From Cubamyces lactineus (lineage: Eukaryota; Basidiomycota; Agaricomycetes; Polyporales; Polyporaceae), in contig JACDTU010000004.1 of NCBI GenBank assembly GCA_022376465.1, positions 1,364,001 to 1,428,000 of the forward strand: a DNA stretch of 64,000 nt, written 5' to 3'. Shown here piece by piece: positions 23,376 through 33,940 of this stretch (positions are counted from its first letter, which is position 1; each line of letters opens with the position of its first letter). The notes under the pieces were generated by a model that saw only the letters and a list, made by a program, of their open reading frames with translations, was not told the DNA's origin and did not search any database. Both the position numbers and the translations under genes were made by a program.

Positions 23376-23707
23376 TGGACGCGAGTGGGGAAGAATAAGT
23401 ACGAGTACAAGATACGCTCGCCAATCGAGATCCGCGCAGAACGCGCGCAGGCGCCCAGCGGTGATGTCACCGCCTCGCCCATATTAAGCAGGGGAGCTGC
23501 CATATATGGAAGAGGGACGCGACTTGTGCAGGACGCTGGAGTCTGCGTTTCTCGTCCTCTCTGCTCCAGCACGCCGTCTCGCCATGACGCTCTCCACCCA
23601 ACTGCCTGACGTCACACGTAGTCCACGCCGCATATATTCAACGCGTCGACCGAAACACCTCTCAACGTCCCTCTCATCCCTCTTCCTGCACAGTTCACCA
23701 ACGCGAC
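23376..23707. promoter_or_regulatory. Divergent promoter of VTA1 and the SDR gene, with a CRE palindrome
   Basis: This 332-bp region separates the two start codons. Facing the dehydrogenase there is a perfect cAMP-response-element-type palindrome TGACGTCA at 23607-23614 and a TATA-like CATATATT at 23631-23638, 94 and 70 bp before the ATG. An ATATAT-type element at about 23503-23508 could serve VTA1. An imperfect palindrome GGTGATGTCACC lies near 23459-23470. CRE palindromes are bound by ATF/CREB-type bZIP factors such as fission yeast Atf1; use here is inferred. Confidence 0.45.
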
Positions 23708-24888
23708 ATGTCGACCAGCATCCCCGAGCAGTACAAGAAGGGCTGGAAGCCGCCGTTCCAGGAGCAGGAAAATGCCCCGGGAAAACAGCGCACACTTGAC
23801 CCAGCTCCTCTTGACGACATCACCGCTGACGGCAAGCCATACAAGCCCGCCGGCAAGTTGGAAGGTCGCAAGGCCCTCATCACCGGCGCAGACAGCGGGA
23901 TCGGCCGCAGCGTCGCTCTTCTCTTCGGTGTGTGATATAAACGCTTCTCCTTCTCAGTGGCGATACTGACTGACGATAACAGCGCTGGAGGGTGCGGACC
24001 TCACCTTGACCTTCCTCCCCGAGGAGAAGAAAGACGCTCAGGATGTGATCGACCTCATCAAGAAGAGGACAAACAATGCGCGTAAGATCAACGTCGTAGA
24101 GCTCGACCTGAGGAAGGAAGAGGAGTGCAAGAAGCTTGTAGAGAACCACCTCGCTTTCCATGGCAGCCTTGATGCAATGTATGTACAATTTCACATCTCA
24201 TACGAACTCACATACTGATGACGACAATGGGTATACAGTGTTCTGAACCATGGGACGCAGAACGCAAACACTTACCTCCCGTCACTCCCTACGGAACAAT
24301 GGCATGATACCTTCACCACCAACATCCATTCGTTCTTCTACATTTGCAAGGTACGCGCACGAAGCCGCTGTCATAAACTATATCGCGCTGAACATAATAT
24401 AGGCAGCTATCCCCCACCTCAAATACGGCTCTACGATCACCTTCAACGCTTCCATCAACATGGCCGTCGGGCATCCAGAACTCATAGACTACACCGCCAC
24501 AAAAGGTGCTATGATCGGCTTCATGCGTGCTCTCAGCAATCAGATCGTCGGCGACAAGGGTATTCGTTGCAACGCTGTAGCGCCCGGCCCTATCTGGACT
24601 CCTCTCATGTACGTCGTTTCTCGTGATTGTAACTGGGACAGTTCTGACTGGCATCGTAGTCCTGCTACCATGACGAAGGAGTCGATCGAAAAGTTCGGGA
24701 CCTCTGTTCCTATGGGCAGAGCGGGTCAACCTGTCGAGGTAGCGACAGCATTTGTCTGGTTGACCTCGGCAGATTCAAGTTATGTGAGGTAAGCTGCACT
24801 TGACAAGAACGATACATGTGTACGTTTTGCTGACATACCATGAAGCGGACAAGTAATTCACGTCAACGGAGGAGTTGTTATCGAGTAA
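23708..24888 (+). CDS. Short-chain dehydrogenase/reductase (YghA/YdaD-like)
   Basis: NAD(P)-dependent oxidoreductase of the classical SDR fold. Exons: 23708-23927, 23983-24178, 24239-24350, 24403-24608, 24660-24788 and 24846-24888 (301 aa). The N-terminal extension with the Lys/Pro-rich YKPAGKLEGRKALITGADSG is typical of the YghA/YdaD (general stress protein 39) subgroup. It has the cofactor motif ITGADSGIGRS, an NASIN serine position and the YTATK active-site Tyr/Lys, then RCNAVAPGPIWTPL and the end SGQVIHVNGGV. The usual NNAG/NNAAEQ motif reads NHGTQN, which is a departure from the common form. The last intron (24789-24845) ends in AAG, required by the conserved join SSYVS-GQVIHVNGG. The substrate is unknown. 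A CRE-type site upstream fits a stress-regulated role, by inference. Confidence 0.9.
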
Positions 24889-24999
24889 GACAGTGCAGCA
24901 ATGCGCACTTGTATTGTAGCCGTGATTGTATCATATCACCCACACCTGTATTGATACTCCTTGACAAAATGCCTAGACAATCCTGCGAGCACCTTATAC

Positions 25000-27900
25000 T
25001 CAAGTATACGCAGCACCAATTTCTTGCGACATCTTAAGGCGTTCCTCGAATGCAGCAATACGTCCCTTGACCACAGAATTATCAGACATACCAACGCAGT
25101 ATAGCCCCTCTGTTGGACGAGCGTTGCATACGTCTGTGAAAGAATTTGAAAGGGCGCCGAAAGCCTGAGAGCCTTGAGACGACGCGGAATGAGCCGAAGA
25201 CGAAGACGAGGACGAGAGGACAAGTGGCGGAGGAGCAGAGATCCCACTTGGTTCAACGAGGAGGCGGCTTCCTTGAGGACGAAGTGCGCGGCGAACAGAA
25301 CCAGACGACATCGATCCGCCGCAGAGCTGAGATGCACGCAACGCTTCGAGCGCAGACACGGACTCTGGGATTCCGCCTGCGCTACTCGCCACTTCGAGCC
25401 CAGAGGAGCTCGAGGAGCTGATGTACGACGGTCGTGGTGGAGGAAGAGGAAGCTGGCGAGACGGACGACCGGGCGGACAGGACGATCCAGTGTCCGCTAG
25501 AAGCTTCCCCTCCGCTGGTGTACCCATCGCAAGCCCAAAGCACTGGGCTGGGGCCCCGGCCCTGCGCTCCTCCGAGATCGTGTACCCGAGCCTCGGTGTC
25601 GTGTCGTCGCCGTCGTCGTCTGTGTCCTGACTGTGGGCCTGGGAGTCCCCCACATCACCGCTGGTCCCGTAATCGCCAACATGCTGCGATGGGTCGCGGA
25701 GCGCACGCGCTGCCTGGGCCTCGAGGAGAGCCTGCTTCTTTTCCCGTACTCGTCTCTCGAAGGACGTCCGTGCAGAGCCCTGTGCGCCTGCAAGGTCTCT
25801 GGCGCCTGGACCGGTATGGGCTCGCAGAGGCGAGCGCTCTGGGCGCACCGGTACGACGCTAGGGCTTACAAAGGCACTGCGGGCGAGGACAACCTCCGTG
25901 AGGGTGTGTGCACCGGATCCATGCTGGTCTGGGGGTCTAGAAACCGGAGAAGTGTCTGTATGCGTTTGAGGCTCACATGCGACGGTGGACGCGAAACGGC
26001 GAGGTCCCGCCGGGCGGATGTGCGAACTTCGAAGAGACGCCGGCTGTGGGTTCGGCGAGCAGGATGGGGCGAAGTGGTTGTTTGTAAGCGCGACGCCAGT
26101 GGAGGGGTGTGTGCTTTCGTCGGACGGAAGATCCGGAGCGCCTACGGTGGTCCTGCATATTTTGAATGAATCTGTGGATGCTGAAAGGGCCGGGGGATCT
26201 TGCTGCGTAGACCGCAGGACAAGGTTCACGAAGTCGTCGTCCGAGCTCGCGTCCTCTGGAAGGTCTATGTTGCCCAGCCCGCAGGTAGCAGAGAGACGTG
26301 AAGGCTCGCGTGGAGAAGAGGCAGCTGAAGACGAGATGCTAGATGCGTAGGAAGCCATGGAGTAGAGGCTGTTGTCCGAGTCCGATGCGTGATGCAAAAC
26401 TGAGCTCTGCCCCCAGTCCGAGGAGGTCTGGCCCATTGTAGAGTCAGGGTTCACCACTTGTAATGCGCTGCCGCGCGGACGCAAGCCTCCCTCTCCACCT
26501 TGGTTGCTGTCCGCCTCTACCGGCCCATGATCCGCATCTGTGGTTGGCCCATCGGAAGGAACATTGTTGCAAATTGAAGGTAGCCCAGCCGCAGCACCAG
26601 CACGTCCTATGCTTGGACAGGCCGATGTGGACTTCCCTGCAGATAGGGAATTGACAGACGGTGATATCTCTTCGTCGGTGTCATACTGGGGCACGAGGCG
26701 AGCGTACGAACCATCTGAAGAGACCAACGGGGCGCTGGGGATAGGGTCCAGTGACAAGAAATTGACGATGCGAACGGGAAGGGTGACCTGGACATCCGAG
26801 GTCAGGGCTCCGGCGCCGAGCGACACTCGGATGGAGTATTCAACCTCAATGAGCCGAGCGCGGGTGACGGACAGAGCGTCGGGCTGTCCAAAAGATGGAT
26901 CGAAGATGCATGACGCAGAGGACAAAGGGCGATGATGCGTTTGGCAGGCGAGGGGGATTGATTGCACGGGAAAGGTATGGTTAGCGCAGGGACTGCTGAA
27001 CACAAAACATAGTCTCTCACGGGGATGAGAACGTAGTGCGCGAACTGCGCTTCCTGTCCAGCTGAGACACCTGTCCACCATCCCTCCGCGCTAGCATGTC
27101 CCTTTGTTACGCCCTGGCTGCGCTCCAAGATGGACTCGGCGACTACCTTGTGGCTGGTAGTTGTTTGACATGCATCGGGGTCGGCCGAGGAATGACCGCT
27201 GTAGTCAAGAGCCGGCTTGGGTTTGAACAAGATTGTGGTCCGTATCAGCGTCAGGGCCAGAGTTTTCACGCTTTTCTTTGTCTCGTTAACTACCGAGACG
27301 CGCACGTAGCATCGCTGACCAGCGACGTGGGTCAGACGGTGGAGAATAGCCGTCAATTTGACCTTGTGGCCGCCACCAATCACGGACAGACTCCTGGCCG
27401 TAGATGCTTGGATGTGACGGGGGGCGCTCGCAAGAACGGTTGTTAGGTCAAGGCACGGCCACACTTGGCAATCGCGGTAGAAGTGCGCTATTGAACGCTT
27501 CCCAGTCTTCGAATCTTTGACCTTCACGGAGCTAGAAATAGACGTGATCAGTGCTGAGAGGGGTAATTGAGAGAGAACACGTACATCATAGCAATATACC
27601 GTACGGCTGCACCGTTCTGCAGTACGGGTGATCCCTTGGGAGCACCAGATTCGCCGTCTACTGGCAGATGCATGGCAAATGGAAGGACATGGACACCCTC
27701 CATGACGTGTGCGAAGCCTTCCGCATCCGGCGGAGTATTATAGATACTAGCCGATGTGTCGGTTGCTGCACAGAGTGGACTAGCCCGTTGGTAGAAAGCA
27801 TGACGATCAGATACTCCGGGTATGCTTTCGAACCCGATGACGCGGATTTTTCCATCCGCTAACAACAGCGGTGCCTCTCTCTTCTGGCGCCGGCGAACAC

Positions 27901-28531
27901 GTATCTTGATATTGCCGCGAAGGTACCCGCCTTCGACGCAGCAGTCGTTCTCCAGGACGATGTCGACTTCGACACGGGCGCGCGTCTTAGCTTGCTCCAA
28001 AAAGACGGCATTGCATCCGTTCGCACGGCCATTGGGGCTCTGGGCCTGCAACGGAAGGACGGTAGCCCCGGGCTTGAGTCGTGAACTCGAGTTCCCCAGA
28101 AACGATTTGAGCTCCGCGGCGTTACGTGCAGAGGTGACGCCAAAACTGAAGAGAGAGTCGTGTCGACTGAACATGCTTTCAGGTGCACGCTCGGCTGGTC
28201 GTATGATGGTAGAATGGCGTCCCGTTGACGTCGTCTGCTCATTCGCAGCGAATGCCTGCTCCTGGTTGCTAGCTGCAGAAGCAAGCGGGTCCGAGACCGA
28301 CCAGGCACCCTCCACGTTCATTTATCACTTCACAGACGAATGAACACGAGTGAGGAACGCACATGTAGATCCCCCTAATAAAAGAGAGTTGGCGGTCGCA
28401 GTTTCACGTGCGTCTTTCAAAGACGCGGATGAGGCACGGTCGGTGTACGAAGGTGGAACTGGAGGCGGTTGCTCAGACTGACTTCCTGACGGCGGGAAAA
28501 TGTTTACGCCCAGACCGGCGATGTTCAACAT
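25000..28531 (-). CDS. Arrestin-domain trafficking adaptor (alpha-arrestin-like)
   Basis: Alpha-arrestins recruit Rsp5/Nedd4-type ubiquitin ligases to membrane transporters. Exons on the minus strand: 28363-28531, 27591-28272, 27021-27531 and 25000-26883 (1081 aa). The first exon gives MLNIAGLGVNIFPPSG plus a PPPVPPSYTD stretch. Arrestin strands follow: EVDIVLENDCCVEGGYLRGN, then ISVKVKDSKTGKRSIAHFYR, KVKLTAILHRLTH, RCYVRVSVVNETKKSVKTLA, HYVLIPPDALSVTRARLIEV and LTSDVQVTLPVRIVNFLSLD. The remaining 600 residues are Ser/Pro/Asp-rich and disordered with short runs of Ser. PPSY-like motifs occur near the N-terminus (PPVPPSYTD) and in the tail (PPRPSYIS), though a strict PPxY pair spaced as in Rsp5 adaptors is not obvious. 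The first intron (28273-28362) and the start are inferred from frame; starting at 28321 would drop the first exon. Confidence 0.82.
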
Positions 28532-29446
28532 GATAGCAGAAGAGCTGAGGAGTCGGCACAGATGTACTGCCAGCAAAGGGAGTTGTTCCCTGTAGTTCGG
28601 CTGTCAACGGAGCCCGCGGTATTCCCAGCCTCCGCGAGGTCAGCCTCAGGTCCAGCTGACATTTGCCAGTTGTCTGCTTGGAGTAGACTCGTTGCATGAT
28701 TGCGCTGTGGAGATGCTGAACAGTCCATGCGCACCTGTCATTGACGGAGCTGTTCAACGGTAAACAGCTGGCTCCCATTCGATGGACTGAAGTGTAGTCG
28801 CTGGGCATGACTAGTACTCTTCACGCTTTGCACTGCACTCGGAATTCGCGCGATGGTGCCGACATCGGACGTGGGCTGACACATGAGTGTATCCGAAGAG
28901 AGTGACCTCTCTGAGGGCACGCACAATATTTGCCACCAACTAGCCGAGGGCGTTCCGACCCAGATGGCAGTGAAAGCTATGGAGGAGCGTTCGGAGACAG
29001 GCGTAGTCTGAGGGTTGAACAACTTCTTGACAAACCTAGCGCCAGCGTTATAGATACTGTGACGCTGATAGTCACGCCGCTCGGGAGTCGGCAATTTCCG
29101 CTGGTAGCTGAATAACAGGAGCACCGCTCCCAAGCGCTCCCAGCACTGGCAGAGAACTTAATTGACAGTATGTTACAGCCACGGAAAGCTTGATCTTGCG
29201 ACGCATTGACGCATTAAGGTTCACCAAAAGCGATGCTCTTCAGCAATCAGTGCTAGGGCTATAACATGCTCGAACAGGCCAAACTTGAATCCCAGCTCGG
29301 TCGGTCGTAATAGTCCCGCATGAGTTGACTCAGCTGGCATCAATTAACGCTGATCATTATGCAAATCGCTGTCCAATTGTAAGAAAGGTAACCGCATCGA
29401 TCAATGGATACAACCAAGAACTCAAGAAGGTGTGGCGATTGCTATT
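28532..29446. other. 0.9-kb intergenic region, no gene supported
   Basis: Upstream flank of the arrestin gene and 3' flank of the GNAT gene. A minus-strand frame of 131 codons at 28738-29133 has no recognisable feature, and I do not call it a gene. Confidence 0.4.
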
Positions 29447-30582
29447 CTACCAATGCCCGAGCTGGACTGCGTTGCGATCAAACCCCACCTCTTTCCAGGA
29501 CTCGATCGCCCCTGCAGGATCGGTTGTGTCAGCGAAGCCAACGCGCCGATACACCTTCTCTGCAGCAGGGTTGTTATGAGCTACATAGAGTACCACGCTC
29601 TCCTTGACCCTGAGGAGACTGCGTTTCGTGTGAGGTCAGGATGCGTTTGCAGAGTTAGAATCAAGATCAACTCACCTCTCGCAGACGTGTCGTACAAGAC
29701 GTTCTGCGAAACCGTATCCTCTCCAGTTGGGGTCCGTGTAGACTTTGGTGATAGCGGAAACGGTGTTGGTCGACCGCGTGACTGCGACAACGCACGCTAG
29801 TTCCGTAGCTTGCCCTGGTCTTTCTACAGCGCAGACCCATGCCTGCCTGTTCTGTATCATGATATCGGCTTCTTGATGCGCTTGGGCTGGCGTCAGTACA
29901 AATGGCTCCTAACAAATTCATGTCAGATGTGGACGGATGAACGAAGGCTAGGAAACCTTACTGAGACTGCGGCAAATCCGTGGCATAGCCGGGCAAGTTT
30001 CTCCGTGTCGGCGACGACGGCCGGGCGCATGCGTGCCGCTCCGTCAGCTACCACATTCTGCCTTCCTGCCTTCAGGGTTGCCGCGTTGCAAAACATAAGC
30101 TTTGCATGATAGTAGACCGCTGAGGGGTTGGCAAGTTGCACCCCAGTTTCCTTGGCCCACGCAGCCGCAAAAGCGTCCGCTACGCAATCAGTCGAGAAGA
30201 CGGAGAATAGTCGTTCAGGACGAATATGCAGGCGGAGGGTGTGGATGATTGATTTCATATGCTGCTGAACGAGACCGCTCTTCAGGGTGGAGAAGGGCAG
30301 TGGGGTGAAGATGAAGACCGGGTAGGGCGCAATAGGCCCCGCGGTGCACGCAACCACGAACGCGACAGTAGATCCGGGTTCGGAAACCCAGCCCACAATC
30401 CACAGGTCGGTCGAATGGTCGAGTGATGTATTCGGTGCGGCGGCGGCGAGTTTCACGGCATGGGCGTAGATGATGTTAGAGCGACAAGGTTGAGTAGCAA
30501 GACAATCCCAGACGGAAGAGGGAAAATGAGCCGGGTGACGAAATACGGAGACAAGAGGAGCAGAAGCTGAGATAGAAGACAT
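29447..30582 (-). CDS. GNAT-family N-acetyltransferase domain protein
   Basis: Exons on the minus strand: 29962-30582, 29676-29908 and 29447-29618 (341 aa). The C-terminal part is a GNAT fold: VYTDPNWRGYGFAERLVRHV gives the acetyl-CoA pyrophosphate-binding loop (a slightly altered Q/RxxGxG/A: NWRGYGF), followed by ESVVLYVAHNNPAAEKVYRR and VGF, the classic beta5-alpha4 segment. The N-terminal 200 residues (LWIVGWVSEPGSTVAFVVAC, then HTLRLHIRPERLFSVFST) look like a second, degenerate GNAT-type half, an arrangement common in fungal proteins of this kind. The acceptor substrate is unknown. The two introns are supported by family continuity (LVRHVCE-RS-LLRVKESVVLY). The end VQLGHW is short and ends at a TAG. 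Confidence 0.8.
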
Positions 30583-31549
30583 GGCTCTTAGTGTTCAGTA
30601 GGACACTGGAAGGCTGAATGAAGAACTACCTTCAGAGACAGCGACTTTATAACATTGTTCAGCGCCAGGACCAGTATGTCGAGCCTTGCGACGCCATTTG
30701 ATCCATGTAGCAATAGTTTCGATGAGTTCCGGACTTCAGAGTCTACCGATGTTAGTCCCTGCGCCTCAAGACCACAGCGACACATGATACTAGATCTCGC
30801 AGGGATCCAGTGATTCCATCACCCCAATGTCCCGCGAGGCAGCACCAAGACGCCAAAGTATACAATACGTTGACTTGGCCACCCCGCAGGACCGACAACC
30901 GCGCAATACAGACGCCCACAGAGCGCCAGGGGTGAACGATATTGACGAACAGATGGACACCTATCGGAAAAAGGTATGAGATCTTGAGAAGCGATTTGAT
31001 GGCGCGGCGGAGAGGTGCCACATACCTGGAATTGAGTCAGACGTCTCAGCCTGACATGAACAATGTAACGAACATTGTAAGTGAAAGCCCCTGCTCTATG
31101 GGGTAAGACGAATTGTTTTGTCGATGGTGTCAACACCCGAGATTCGATGCACGGATTCTTAGTCGTAGGGGCCACAAGGAATGTGCGCCCGATAGCCCGG
31201 GTCCGATGAATGGCGGTCATTTGAGTGTTGCGGCTCAAGCATATTGCAATTTGGTGTTAAGCGTACTGTACTAGGGCTGGCCATTGAAGTCGTATGGAAG
31301 ATTTGGGCGAGTAGTAGATTGGGGTGAGTCGAAGTCGCGGGCGCTTCAAATAACTAACCAGGGATCCACGTGGACGGCCCTGGTGGGCGCTTATGTCCAG
31401 TCTGATCCAATGGCCCTACGGTCACAACTGGAGATCGCCACCAACTGTCTGTACCCACCAGGCATCATTTTCCTTCTGCTTGATAGACTAGGTATAGTAT
31501 GCACACTTTACATGGCTCCTTACGCGACTTATACTGATACTTTGACAGA
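30583..31549. other. 0.97-kb region with no assigned gene
   Basis: Minus-strand frames at 30752-31021 and 30819-31238 contain hydrophobic or basic stretches (for example SLLKISYLFPIGVHLFVNIV) and could belong to a decayed or small unknown gene. I cannot join them into a convincing model. The remainder is the promoter of the Pop3-like gene. Confidence 0.3.
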
Positions 31550-32649
31550 ATGTCAGAACAAGTAGCCCGTGCACACACAAGCATGTCGAATCGGGCGAAG
31601 GCTCGTGACAATGCTGAGCGCAAAGTCGTCTACAGAAGCGTCGTAGATAGCCCATTCCGCGTAAAATGGTATGCGCAGTACCACCGCTTTCTGCCAAACC
31701 ATGTACTGACTGCGACAGGCCGACCGTGCCGCTGAATGTTCAGAATGCCATCCTAGCGTGTGTCGTGGATATGCTCGCTGGGGTTGCCGAGTACACTATC
31801 GCTCGAGAAAATGGACACCGCCGCAAGAGAAGCCGCTCACACTCGGCCGCGGATGGGCATGGTCCCAAACGACGGAAGGGCCCTTCAGCACCCGACGGGT
31901 CTGCCATCGTGGAAGATGTATCAGCCTTGGATGCCGCAGGCGTACGAGACACGGCGCCCTCGGGACCCTCTGGGGAAGCTGCATCTGTCCCGCCAATCAT
32001 GTCATCCCTGACTGTCGGCATTAACGAAGTCACCAAAAGTCTTGAGCAGCTCGCCAGCTCCTATCGGCGAACAATCGCCCCAGACACGAAGCAGGGAGCT
32101 GAGTCAGTAGGTCGAAGCGATGCAAACACCCCTCGCTCGCGTGTTGTGTTGGCGTGCCGCGCAGATATCGACCCTCCTGCTCTCATGGCTCACGTCCCGA
32201 GCTTGATCGCGGCATGTAACTCGTGTCCTGTCGCTTCGACCACTCAGCAACGCACATGGCTCGTACCTTTGCCTAAGGGTGCGGAGTATACGCTCGCCGA
32301 AGCCTTGGGCCTGCGGCGTGCGTCCATTCTACTCGTTGAGGTATGTTAGGTGGTGGACGTAGCTTCACTTGGCTGAACAATTGTCCAGGACTCGGCACCT
32401 CAGTTTCCCCTCCTAGAACCCTTGATACAAAGCATTCCTATCCCAACCGCCCCTTGGCTCCAACCTCCCATGTCAGGGCATGGTGTGACATTGGTCCCTA
32501 CGCACATCAAACAGCTTCGGACCACAGCTCCGAAAGATATGAAGAGTGCGAAGGATGCGCGCTCACGAGCGCGCACAGCCGCGAAAGAACGTCGGAAGGC
32601 GGCGATGGCATCGGTACCAAAACGAGTGACGCTATCCTCGACACTGTAG
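31550..32649 (+). CDS. POP3: Probable RNase P/MRP subunit, Pop3-like
   Basis: Pop3 is a small L7Ae-like protein subunit of RNase P and RNase MRP, which process tRNA and rRNA precursors. Exons are 31550-31668, 31719-32340 and 32389-32649 (333 aa). The start RKVVYRSVVDSPFRVKWPTV followed by NVQNAILACVVDMLAGVAEY fits the N-terminus of fungal Pop3-type proteins. A basic nuclear-signal-like stretch follows (HRRKRSRSHS, PKRRKGPS), then a globular segment (RVVLACRADIDPPALMAHVP, PSLIAACNSC, TWLVPLPKGAEYTLAEALGL, RRASILLVE) with the pattern of an L7Ae/Pop3 fold, and a Lys/Arg-rich tail (SRARTAAKERRKAAMASVPK). The assignment rests on remembered family pattern and layout; another nuclear RNA-binding protein is possible. 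Confidence 0.55.
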
Positions 32650-32940
32650 CGCCGGGCGTAAGTCAGGCTCGAGTTGCTGTCAGTTCACAGCATAAACTCG
32701 GTATACTGACCAGTAGACACGCCTCAGGTGGAGGGAAGGTGTTGGTTGAGATGGACTGGGGTTTCGAGGCATGTACTATATTGCAAGGCGCTCCTGGCTA
32801 GGTTTTGCACGTACTATTGGCTTCTCTGGCATTATCGATGTATCGATGATTGCTCTTGTCCCAGTCTCGCACCATTCTTCGAGCTTACAATTTGACCTTG
32901 TTGGCGCGGCTGAGCTTCTAGTGCGTTCACCTGTGTCTCG
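32650..32940. other. 3' flank of the Pop3-like gene
   Basis: Short non-coding stretch between the Pop3-like stop codon and the left target-site copy of the MITE. Nothing else is seen. Confidence 0.4.
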
Positions 32941-32948
32941 AGTTGAAG
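32941..32948. repeat. Left target-site duplication of the MITE
   Basis: AGTTGAAG, an exact direct copy of 33598-33605, immediately next to the left inverted repeat. Confidence 0.8.
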
Positions 32949-33597
32949 TAGGGCAGGGGGAAACAGGTCAGGGCGCCTGATTGACCGAGCTAATTAACAG
33001 CAAGCAAGCCAGGATGTGCCCACCGCGTAATTTACAGGCGTAATTGACCGTCATTTACTTGGGCGTCAATTTACCGCCATTTACAAGTATATTAGCATTT
33101 TTGGCGTGAATTACCCATTTGGATTCGAGTGAATCTCCTTCGCTGACTCGGAAACGCACTGCATTTTGCTGTACAAGCGAAGTCCGTTAGCCATTAAATT
33201 TGATATTGCCTATGAACCAAGTACGACTTGCGGACTGAGATTGGCAGTGACGTCTCCTTCATGAGATAGGCCCGGGTATTGTGACATCAATACTAAAATT
33301 TTGGTATAAATATGCAGGTGGCTGATGGCGCACTGAGCCGCATAGTAGGAGCAATCAGCGCTAACGTAAGAACTTACCTTGCAGACGGTTGAATAGTGTT
33401 GTGCCTAGCAGCTTTGGCCTCTATAGCCACCATCAGCCTTTCCAAAGTCGCATCTCACATCCATCGGGGGCCCACCTGATTTACTCTAATTAACACCCAG
33501 TTGGAGCCCATGGTGAGATTGACATTGTATTTGACGGTAAATGACCTAAGCTAATTAGCGCCAAGCTAATTTGCCTGACCTGCTTCCCCCTGCCCTA
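32949..33597. mobile_element. Non-autonomous DNA transposon (MITE), hAT-like
   Basis: A 649-bp element with terminal inverted repeats starting TAGGGCAGGGGGAA. The left end (32949-32972) and the reverse complement of the right end (33574-33597) agree at 23 of 24 positions; the one difference is A versus G at repeat position 15. It is flanked by a perfect 8-bp target-site duplication AGTTGAAG (32941-32948 and 33598-33605). The inside is A+T-rich compared with its surroundings, carries scattered TAATT/TTTAC motifs near both ends, and has no open frame that could be a transposase. An 8-bp duplication with TAGGG-type ends fits the hAT superfamily. Because the first two bases TA also occur just after the right duplication, a 10-bp duplication cannot be excluded. 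It lies in the 5' flank of the dCMP deaminase gene. Confidence 0.85.
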
Positions 33598-33605
33598 AGT
33601 TGAAG
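33598..33605. repeat. Right target-site duplication of the MITE
   Basis: AGTTGAAG, an exact direct copy of 32941-32948, immediately next to the right inverted repeat. Confidence 0.8.
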
Positions 33606-33940
33606 TAAGCGTGACACCCTGTGGCATTGCCCACTGTCGTCTACGGCAAAACATCGGAACAACTTCAGTGTCGCTCTAAGCGGTTCACTGATTCAAGGAC
33701 GCATCGCCCAGTCGCTCAGCTCGATTCGGAGCTACACACGACTCCGGAAGCAGGATACTGCGTGGGTGAGGTTGTTTGTAAAGCTGTTTACTACTGTATA
33801 CAGACGACTGATGATTCTAACATGTCCATAGTTACCAGAACAGGTTTGTGTACTATGTGACGGTAGTGGTCTCTAGAGATCGGTATTGACAATATTGACT
33901 TCATGAGTATCGGCGGTCTGTCTGGTAGGTGTAAGCAGCC
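33606..33940. other. Upstream region of the dCMP deaminase gene
   Basis: 335 bp between the MITE and the dCMP deaminase start. No coding segment is supported. The MITE insertion point is therefore within plausible promoter distance. Confidence 0.4.

Noticed and set aside
28738..29133. Minus-strand 131-codon frame
   Set aside because: No recognisable domain, splice pattern or composition bias to support a gene.
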